Assembly (NCBI GenBank): GCA_964017045.1
Contig: OZ024808.1
Coordinates: forward strand, 31,526,013-31,590,012
From: Omphiscola glabra
Taxonomy: Eukaryota; Mollusca; Gastropoda; Lymnaeidae
DNA: 64,000 nt
Reading direction: 5' to 3'
The notes under the pieces: model-generated
Database searches by the model: none
Told to the model about the DNA's origin: nothing
The model's input: only the letters and a program-made list of their open reading frames with translations
In this document: piece after piece, positions 46,456-58,000 of the stretch
Numbering within the stretch: the stretch's first letter is position 1
Layout: each line of letters starts with the position of its first letter
Program-made: the position numbers and the translations under genes

Positions 46456-49400
46456 CTGTAACAAAGAGCAAGAAAATAACAAGATACAAACATGCAAAAT
46501 AAAACAAAAAAACTTACTAACAAGCAAATCATAAAACTTACAACCTACAAACAAGCAAGAAACATCATAAACACTATCTATACGTAAAAATGCGCAGAAT
46601 TATTGAGAAGAGTAAAGTCAAACATATTTAAAAAATCACACACAACTATAAACGAAGTATACACATCGAACAATTGCTAGTCATTTACTCGATCAAGTCA
46701 TTTATTGGGTCAATTTATTTCTTTGGGCTATGTTAGTAATTTGATGTCTTTCATATGTCCCTACTTTGAATATTCTAATGACACCCATGTATGAAAGGGT
46801 CGCGGCCATTTGGAAGGTTGAGAACCACTGTTCTAATGACACCCGTGTATGAAATAAAACAAATCACTTAATAATTGTGTGAAGTATCTCCACTACAAAT
46901 TTGGTAAGGTTAATCTATCCTCTACAACATACAGACACAGTTTGTGGAGTGAGTCTATCCTCTACAACACACAAACACAGATGTGGAGTGATTCTATCCA
47001 CTACAACCAGAAGACACAGTTGTGGAGTGAGTCCATCCACTACAACACTAAGTCAAATGATGTCAAATGAGTCTTTGCTCTACCACACTCAGACAAAAAC
47101 AACAGACATTTACTTACATTGCTTGTAACGATGGAAGACTTGTCTCTGATTATTTCCAGCGGGATATAAGTGTTGATGGCAAAGTAATGAGTTGCCTGTT
47201 TGCCATTTTTGTTAGTGGCCACACACAAATACTTCATATCTTCATTGATCGACTCGTCCACTTTCACAAAGATTGTAGTGGACTTGGAATATTTGGAATC
47301 GAATCCAAAATGGAAACTGATTGATAGATCAAAAAGAAAATGTTTAAATGAAATCGCTTGTGTTGGTAACTAAAATCAAATGATAGAAACTTTTTAATCG
47401 TCCAATACTATTATCTACACAAAGAAAACATCATATGATATTGAATTACTGAAATTGTTATATAGACACACTAAAAAGCTGTGGAATATATGTTAAAAAA
47501 GTTAAATTAAAAAAACCCCCAAAAAACGTATGATATGATTACCTATCAGTCTTTTGTTCCAGTTGAAATCGTGTGCCATCAGGGTTGACCTGAATCAAGT
47601 CAACTTTCTCAACATCGTCACCAATAGCGTCACAGATGATGTGACAAATTGTGTTGAAACTTCAGTTGGAGAGAAATAATAAGCGGGATGAGTTGGCATA
47701 TTACGTCGGCAATAACGTAATTTAAACATTTAACATGTTTCATTTAGGATCTGAAGCCTCAATGTCGAGATAACTCATGGCAGCTTTGAGCTGATGGCTC
47801 AGATACCTGCTCTCTTCAACACTGTCCAAACTTAAAGTTCCCAGTGTGGATGGACACAGAAAGAAGTCATATGGAATGCGTTTGTTTGAAGCTATAGCGC
47901 CTAAATTATGGAACAGTTTGCCTCAATCTTTGAAGAACAATCAAATACTTTTTTCTTTAATTCGATTTTAAGACAACAGAGCGCTGTGAGCCTGCTAAAG
48001 TAGTATGGACACACGCGCTATTAAAGTATTCAACTATCATCATAAACTTATGACAGCTTTGATCTGAAGCCTCGCAGTCGAGGTAACTCATGACAGCTTT
48101 GACCTGATGCCTCACAGTCAGAGGTAACTCTTGACAGATTTGATCTGATGCCTCACAGTCAGAGGTAACTCATGGTAGCTTAGATATTGATTTCAATTGT
48201 AGATTCTGATCTAAATATACTTCCGCTTGTTCTCTTTATCTATCTCTCTTCCACACTCATTCTTTGTCCCACTTTATCTCTATCTTTCTCTTGTTTTCCT
48301 CCTCTCTCTCCCACTCTCTCCCACTCCTACTCTGCCCCACTCTTACTCTCTCCCACTCCCACTCTCTCCCACTCCTACTCTGTCCCACTCCTACTCTCTC
48401 CCACTCCCACTCTCTCCCACTCCTCCTCTCTCCCACTCCCACTCTCTCCCACTCCTACTCTGCCCCACTCCTACTCTGCCCCACTCCTACTCTGCCCCAC
48501 TCCTACTCTGCCCCACTCCTACTCTGCCCCACTCCTACTCTGCCCCACTCCTACTCTGCCCCACTCCTACTCTGCCCCACTCCTACTCTGCCCCACTCCT
48601 ACTCTGCCCCACTCCTACTCTGCCCCACTCCTACTCTCTGTCTCTCGCTCTATCTCAGCTCTCTCTATTCTCCTTCTCTATAGAATATCATTTCACGAAA
48701 TAAAAGTATTACATTAGCAATGACACTTTAAATAAACACATTCTTCCACCAAAATGTACACGAGACGTAACATTACTCTAAAAAAAGAAAGGTTTAGTTG
48801 ATTTTCGTGGGATAGAGTAGGAATGGGAGAGATGTGTCAACTTAAGTATACTTAAGTCAATTACAAAAAAAAAATGTTTTTACATTTGTTAAAGATTGCA
48901 TGGGTTTTTGTACTATTTTCAATCATTATTTGTAATCATTTTTACTAAATCATTCATCTAGCTTTTTTAATGGCGTGGTCGGGTTGCTACTGTGCCCCCC
49001 TCAGGGGAGAAAATCACTTTTACCGGCAAGTTTCTTTAGTTATTCCCTCGTCATCGGTCTGTTTGTGAGGTGGGATATTTATGTGAATGAAGCCCGGGGG
49101 GAAGGGACCAGTCTGGTTTGATGGTCTCACATATACCTGGAAGTATTCCTAGAGAAGAACAGTAAGAATACAAAGAATTGATTGACATATTCCTTGTTAT
49201 CATACACTATTCCTAAATTTGAAATCATAAAAATGTCCTAGATTGTCATCCATAGTATGAGTATTAACTGTGCTTGTCTTCCATAGTGTGACTATTTACA
49301 ACGTTCGTGGTTTGACACATAACTTGTACTTACACTAATGAAGGATATAACACTGCCTTCCTTCATTTTATAGAATGACATCATGATGATACCACTTTTC

Positions 49401-52025
49401 ATTCGCTCAGACATCTTCATTCTAACGGTTGTGTCTGAGAAATTGGCGTCAACTCTGGTAGAATTATGAATAGACAAATGGGAGATGTGTTTAAACTAAT
49501 CAAATGGGAGATGTGTTTAAACTAGACAAATGGGAGATGTGTTTAAACTAAACAAATTGGAGATGTGTTTAAACTAGACAAATGGGAGATGTGTTTAAAC
49601 TAATCAAATGGGAGATGTGTTTAAACTAATCAAATGGGAGATGTGTTTAAACTAGACAAATGGGAGATGTGTTTAAACTAGACAAATGGGAGATGTGTTT
49701 AAACTAGACAAATGGGAGATGTGTTTAAACTAGACAAATGGGAGATGTGTTTAAACTAGACAAATGGGAGATGTGTTTAAACTAGACAAATGGGAGATGT
49801 GATTAAACTAGACAAATGGGATATGTGTTTAAACTAGAGAAATAAGAGATGTATTCAGACTAGAGAAACAGTAAAGACAACTTTAGAAGGATTTAAATTG
49901 TAAAAAAACAAAGCTTTAGGAACAATGAAAAAATTAAAGCGTGTGATTCCTGCCACCAAGAGATTGATATTACAGCGTGTGATTCCTGCCACCAAGAGAT
50001 TGATATTACAGCGTGTGATTCCTTCCACCAAGAGATTGATATTACAGCGTGTGATTCCTGCCACCAAGAGATTGATAATGAGAAGGCAAACCTGCCTTCC
50101 ATTGTTGGAAAAATTCCTTTTAATATAATACCGTAATATCAAAAGTAACAGGGTTAATACATCGATACAAGTAAACAATATTTTCAGCCAATTTAATAAT
50201 TCTATGTACTTATCCTTCGAAAAATTTTAAGAATGCTTTTACAGTATTTATATTTATTTTAAAAAAATGAAATCTGCACAATCGAATCAAATCATAATAT
50301 ATTTGAATTTTTTAATATTTGTTTATTTGTAGTGCGTGTGGCGCTAAAATTGGAGAACAACAAAATTCGCCTTCTTGACAAGTACTGCTGAAGTCAAACT
50401 TTAATATTGACAAGTACTGCTGAAGTCAAACTTTAATTTTGACAAGTACTGCTCAAGTAAAACTTTAATATTGAGAAGTACTGCTGAAGTCAAACTTTAA
50501 TATTGACCAGTACCGCTCAAGTGAAACTTTAATATTGACAAGTACTGCTCAGGTCAAACTTTAATATTGACAAGTACTGCTCAAGTCAAACTTTAATATT
50601 GACAAGTACTGCTGAAGTCAAACTTTAATATTGACCAGTACCGCTCAAGTGAAACTTTAATATTGACAAGTACTGCTCAGGTCAAACTTTAATATTGACA
50701 AGTACTGCTCAAGTACAACTTTAATATTGATCAGTACCGCTCAAGTCAAACTTTAATATTGTTCAGTACTGCTCAAGTACAACTTTAATATTGACCAGTA
50801 CCACTGAAGTCAAACTTTAATATTGACCAGTACTGCTCAAGTACAACTTTAATATTGACTAGTACCGCTCAAGTCAAACTTTAATATTGACAAGTACTGC
50901 TCAAGTACAACTTTAATATTGACCAGTACCGCTCAAGTGAAACTTTAATATTGACAAGTACTGCTCAAGTAAAAATTCAATATTGACAAGTACTGCTGAA
51001 GTCAAACTTTAATATTGACCAGTACAGCTGAAGTACAACTTTAATATTGACAAGTACCACTGAAGTCAAACTTTAATATTGACCAGTACTGCTCAAGTAC
51101 AACTTTAATATTGACTAGTACCGCTCAAGTCAAACTTTAATATTGACAAGTACTGCTCAAGTACAACTTTAATATTGACCAGTACCGCTCAAGTGAAACT
51201 TTAATATTGACCAGTACAGCTGAAGTACAACTTTAATATTGACAAGTACAGCTCAAGTCAAAATTTAATATTGACCAGTACCGCTCAAGTCAAACTTTAA
51301 TATTGACAAGTACTGCTCAAGTAAAAATTCAATATTGACAAGTACTGCTGAAGTCAAACTTTAATATTGACCAGTACAGCTGAAGTACAACTTTAATATT
51401 GACAAGTACAGCTCAAGTCAAACTTTAATATTGACCAGTACTGCTCAAGTAAAACTTTAATATTGACAAGTACTGCTCAAGTCAAACTTTAATATTGACA
51501 AGTACTGCTCAAGTAAAACTTTATTATTGACAAGTACTGGACGATTATTGAATCCTTTGCTTGTTCAAGCACCGGTATATGTTGATATGTCTCACTCCGT
51601 GGATGAAACGGTACAATTTAGAGCTTACCTGTCAAGAAACTCGACAGAATTATTGGCATAATCATCCAGAGGCCTCATCTCAAATTCTCCGGTCTTTAAG
51701 TCAACAAAACTTGAGAACACCTCCATGTGAACATAGTGTCCTGCTCGCTGTTCTGGTTTTGTTCGTATCTATGAAAAAAAATATAAAAAATGGTTTTTGG
51801 TTCATTTTTGTAACAGCCCCAAATTTATCAAAATATATTGTTATTTTTAGCATTAAGATAAGGGGGAGAGAGAGAGAGAGAGAGAGGGACAGAGAGAGAG
51901 AGAGAGAGAGACAGAAAGAGAGAGATAGAGATAAAGAGAGAGAGAGAGAAAGTGAGAGAGTGAGAGAGAGAGAGAGAGAAAGTGAGAGAGTGAGAGAGAG
52001 AGAGAGAGAGAGAAAGTGAAAGAGT

Positions 52026-52066
<41 letters not shown>

Positions 52067-55000
52067 GGGGGAAATTGAGAGATTAGATTGAACGTGAAGA
52101 TGGATTTGAATGGTTAATTAGCTCTTGCATTGATTTAAGGATATATCACATAGAATCGGAACAGCTACCTTTATCTGTTTGGATTATAAAGTGTATGAAG
52201 GTTATGATAATCGGAATCCTATTTCTAAATGTGAATCGTTAATTTTCAATGTGAATAAAAGTAAATGGTGATGAAGAGAAATATCTGCGTTTTCACGAGC
52301 TGTCATAGCAGTTTATTATATTATTAATTAGTCAGTATTGGACCGTGATCAAGCCACAAAAGTAACACTGGCTACACATGTGGTACAAGAAGCACAACAG
52401 AAACACTGGCTACACATCTGGTACAAGAAGCACAACAGAAACACTGGCTACACATCTGGTACAAGAAGCACAACAGTAACACTGGCTACACATCTGGTAC
52501 AAGAAGCACAACAGTAACACTGGCTACACATCTGGTACAAGAAGCACAACAGAAACACTGGCTACACATCTGGTACAAGAAGCACAACAGAAACACTGGC
52601 TACACATGTGGTACAAGAAGCACAACAGTAACACTGGCTACACATCTGGTACAAGAAGCACAACAGAAACACTGGCTACACATCTGGTACAAGAAGCACA
52701 ACAGAAACACTGGCTACACATCTGGTACAAGAAGCACAACAGAAACACTGGCTACACATCTGGTACAAGAAGCACAACAGTAACACTGGCTACACATCTG
52801 GTACAAGAAGCACAACAGAAACACTGGCTACACATCTGGTACAAGAAGCACAACAGAAACACTGGCTACACATCTGGTACAAGAAGCATAACAGTAACAC
52901 TGGCTACACATATGGTACAAGAAGCACAACAGTAACGCTGGCTACACATCTGGTACAAGAAGCACAACAGTAACACTGGCTACACATCTGGTACAAGAAG
53001 CATAACAGTAACACTGGCTACACATCTGGTACAAGAAGCACAACAGTAACACTGGCTACACATCTGGTAGAAGGAGCACAAATGAGTAGTGTAACAATTT
53101 TGTATGGTCAAATTAGTAAATCTTGTCAAATGGCAGCTTTTCCAACATGATAATATAAATGCAAATGTCTGAATCACAAGACTCCCCCCGGGGTTCCGGT
53201 CGACAAGTCTGTAGTTGCTTGCCGATTTGGAAGCGCTGGCCACCGACCCCCTCGGCGTTAACCCGGGGGACATTACCACCATTGCGTGTCCCGCGTGGCA
53301 GTCAAGGGCATGCATGGTAGTTGCTGGAATAAACGGCTCCTACAGGGCTGCAACCTGTGATACTTCGCAGGGGAAGAAAAGGCAAACACAGGGTAGGGAT
53401 CATGATTACAAGTTGCCGTTAAGGGATATGAGGCGATAGGCTGTGGTGGAAGCCTATGGCTGGTGATTCTAAATATGCAGCCCTGAGAAAGCTGCTCCTA
53501 GGCAACCGTTTCGTCCCAGCTACTTCGCGAATTAGTTGCGAGGTGGAAACCCACTGTAGAATCCCTCTTAGAGGGCGTGCGATGCTTCCCCGGGACGGGT
53601 GGGGGGAGATATTAGGACGTTAATTTACCGTCCCGGCCCCTAGGAAAGTATACTGCGGACGCTTTTAACGCAGTCTTCGGTGACCAGATGTCTCCGGGCG
53701 GGGAGGGTCTCCATCGGCAAACCCGATCGAGCGGTTGCTGGTGGGGACGGTTCACCCCCGGGGATGTCTCTGGCGTTCCCCCGTACGGCCCGACGTCGGG
53801 GAAACCCGGCGGCTGGCAAGTGTGGGTGGGCGCCAGGGAGGGCATAAGGAGCGCAAGCTCGACGGCCCGCTGACGCCATTTCCTAATGAGATATTTCAAT
53901 CACAAGATATACTGGGACAACAAATAATCATTAAGGGCGCTCTTTGTTGAAGACATAAAAAATATATACATTTGTTATAGCATGTTAATGTATTGCATCA
54001 AGATGTCAACTCATGACATAATATGTCTACTTATTAGATCAAGATGTATACTTTTTACATCAAGATGTCTACTTATGACATCAAGATGTTTTCTTATTAC
54101 ATCTAAATGTCTACTTATTACATCAAAATGACTACCTATTACATGAAGATTTCTACTTAACTAATACATTTCCTAATCTCAGTGACGTTTATGTACACTT
54201 GGTCTCAGTTACGTACATGTACACTTGACTTCTGTGACTTATATGTACACTTGATTTCAGTGACATATATGTACACTTAGTCTCAGTTACGCATATGTAC
54301 ACTTGGTCAAAGTGACGTATATGTACACTTGGTCACAGTATTGTGTATGTACACCTTTTTCTAGTGACGTAGATGAACGATGTTGGCGCTTATTGTTAAC
54401 TAATTATCACAAAGGGGGGAATACATTAAAGCATAGACAATATAGTAAAATGTGATCAATTACAATAAGAGGAAATTGTGCTTGTGTATTGAGACTTCGT
54501 TCAATCATGCTGGGCCAACTGTAAGGAAATAATACCTTGAAGAAGGCATCCTGTCCTATGTTGTAGACAACTTCTGATGTATTCATCTCTACCACCGGCA
54601 TGGCGTCCTCAGACAAGACCTGATGTGCAGAATTGTCTCCCATGGACCGAAATTGATAAGTCTGGCCATATCTTTGATAATCAAAATAAGAGACAATCAG
54701 GTGAAAATATGCAGGGGCAGATAAGCAGGCGGACACAATTAAGTGGAGGTAAGCAGGTGGACACAATGAGGTGGAGGTAAGCAGGTGGACACAACCAGGT
54801 ATGCAGGTGGGGTAAGCAGGTGGAAGTAAAACGGTTGAGACAAGCAGGTGGAGGTTCGCAGTGGGAGACAATTAAGCAGAGGCAAACAGATTGAGGTAAG
54901 AAGGTGGATTTGTTTACATTACTAAATAAATGTGTTTATGTAAGACAATCACGTGATATTTTGTCCTACTTTTTAGCTAAATATGATTGTCTGGGCAGGG

Positions 55001-58000
55001 CCAGTAGCTGAACTATAGCTGACCAGTGTCTGATTAATTACTGACTAGTGGCTGACCAGTCGCTATTAATTAGCTGACCAGTAGCTGCCCTGCAGCCAAC
55101 GCAAACAATAACACGTGTTCGTCCTTGACACCTTTCAGAACTTTCAATCATCTAAATATTAGTGTATTTAAATAACTTCAATATGGTGACGTAAGAGATA
55201 GATGAGGTTATTGGCGTTCAGTTTTCGGCTGGAGAGTTGCATCTGAGTCAGAAGTTAGAGAGCATTTTAGTGAGAAAAGATTTAGAGAGTATGTTAATGA
55301 GACATGAGGTAGAAAGTGTGTTATTGAGGCAGAGTTAGAAAACGAAGCTAGACAGTAGATTAGTGAGACAGAGTTAGGACCTATTGTTAGCGAGGATATT
55401 AGAAAGATATAGTTACTATTCAAAGTTCGAGAGGATTAGTGAGACAGAGTTAGATGATACATTAGTCATACAGGGTGAGTAGTCAGAGCTAGAGAGGATT
55501 AGTGAGATAGTGTTAGACACAAAGTTAGAGGTTAGTCTAGTCAGACATAGTTAGATCTCTGAGCTACAGAAGAATAGTGAGATAGAGTTAGAGCTCATAT
55601 TTATAGGTAGTAAGACATAATTATTACTCATACTGGGAAGTGATAAAGATTTAATTTCACTCATATTTGTACTTGAAGAATTTCCTATTTTTGCATTCCT
55701 TTGTTATTTTATGTCAAAATTAAAAGACATAGTGGCCTTATGACACAATAATTTACCTGTATTTATATGTACATTACTGTATGACATAATTTTTCTATAT
55801 CTTACTTAAATACAACATGATTTATATATAAATTACTAAAAGACTCCATACATTATATACAGATTACTCAAACGCCCCTTTAGTTGACCTGCTTACCTAT
55901 TACCTCCACAGCTGGCAGACATAAAGATCATTGAATCTGATGTCAAGTTGTCTGGCACCGTTACACTCGAGTTCATAAACTTACCAACGACATCACCAGG
56001 CGACAGTTCATAGAAAGTTGCTGAGGAGAGATAATTATTACGTGTCACGACAGAGGTTTAGTTCTAATAGAGTTATCTCTTTAACGAGAGTTTGAATAAC
56101 ATTATGATTGCTTGAGCCACTTTATAAAATGATCAATTTATGAATCAAGACATAATGATGTTTATTCCCGTTCCCTTCCTTTATTAAGTGGCAGTTAAGG
56201 GAATCAACTGGAATATGTATTAGTTCTATGATAAAAAACAGATTAAACAAAAATAAGTCATAAAGACATTGGAATTATGTATCATAGCCTAGAAATATGA
56301 CTGAACTATCATAGGCTAGAAAAATGACTTAACAATCATATCATAGAAATGCGAATTATCTATCATCGTCTAAAAATATTACTTAGCTATCAGAAATGTG
56401 ATGTTACAATTTTTAATTTAATATACTAGAGCCTATGTAGGTTACTAGTACTTATATAGGTCCCCAGTGTCAAGGGTATGATTATAATTAAGTACTCTAA
56501 CTTATCTCACCCCACACACTAACATTCAATTTCAACTATCATTCGCTCGCGCACTTCTACTACTATTATACTAGATTATAATTAAGAACACAGGGTGGTT
56601 TATTCCACAAATAAATATGTAATTACTACAGATTTAACTACACATACACATATAAAGAAATAACTAAATATAAATGCAAATACAGTTTGCGATGGTTATC
56701 TTGTCCTCTGTAGCATTTCAGGTCCCACCACACACAACACGGTAGTCTTGTTTATTTTGGCCCCTCTCTCTCGCTGGTCATTGCTCACTGCTCAGACGTC
56801 AGATGTGGACTTCAACTATGGGGGCGGCGAAACACGTGGGGCTGCTGACTGAGCCTTTGTTTACCTTAAGTCGACCTGACCTACACTTGGTTTCTTTAAC
56901 TAGGTTAGTCCAGCCACTAACCTACTTTCTCCCACTAACTCAACTCTACTGACTCTACTCAATACTGGCTAATCTATACTTGGTATACTTATACCGGGTA
57001 TACTTATACTGGATATTCTTGCACAGGGTATACTTAAACTGGGTATACTTAAACTCTATACTTATACTGGGTATACTCTATACTTTGTATGCTCTATACT
57101 GGCTCTAACACTGAGTTATGCTCAAGTATACTTATATAGATACTGGGTATACTGTCTCTAACACTGAGCTATACTCAAGTATACTGGCTATAAATAAGAA
57201 TAATAATGCAATTTATAACTGAAATATCTCATTAGGAAATGACGTCAGCGGGCCGTCGAGCTAGCGCTCCTTATGCCCTCCCTGGCACCCACCCACACCT
57301 GCTAGTCGCCGGGTTTCCCCGACGTCAGGCCGTGCGGAGGAAAGTCAGAGACCTCCCCGGGCGTGAAGCGTCTCCACCAGCAACCGCTCGATCGGGTTTG
57401 CCGATGGACACCCTCCCCGCCCGGAGACATCTGGTCGACAGAAGACGCTGTGTTTCAAGCGTCCGCAGTCGACTTTCCTAGGGGCCGGGACGGTATATTA
57501 AAGTCCTAATATCTCCCCCCACCCGTCCCGGGGAAGCATCGGACGCCCTCTAAGAGGGATTCTACAGTGGGTTTCCACCTCGCAACTAATTCGCGAAGTA
57601 GCTGGGACGAAACGGTTGCCTAGGAGCAGCTTTCTCAGGGCTGCATACTTAGAATCATCGGCCATAGACCTCCACCACAGCCTATCGCCTCATATCCCTT
57701 AACGGCAATTTATAACTAAGACATTCGAATCATATCATTAAACATTATTAATACTTAATCATAGAGCTAACAGTAACAACAACAAAAACTGCAATATGAA
57801 AATTTCTAACTAAAAATTATAAACACATGAAAATAACAATACTAATATTACTAACCTAGCCAATTATGGATAAACAAACTTTATCAACAATAAATGCTGA
57901 CCAGGCTCTTACACTGTGAACTGCAGGTGAAGAGATCGGATAGCGTGGTGCGCTTCCATGTATACGTCTATCTTAGCCTCTTGCCCTGCATTCTACTAAA

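Noticed and set aside
48187..48717. Three overlapping Pro/Ser-rich frames
   Set aside because: Same peptide in all three frames because the unit is 16 bp; simple repeat, not a gene.
51561..52019. 152-codon plus-strand frame ending in Arg/Glu repeats
   Set aside because: Antisense of G4 exon D joined to the GA microsatellite.
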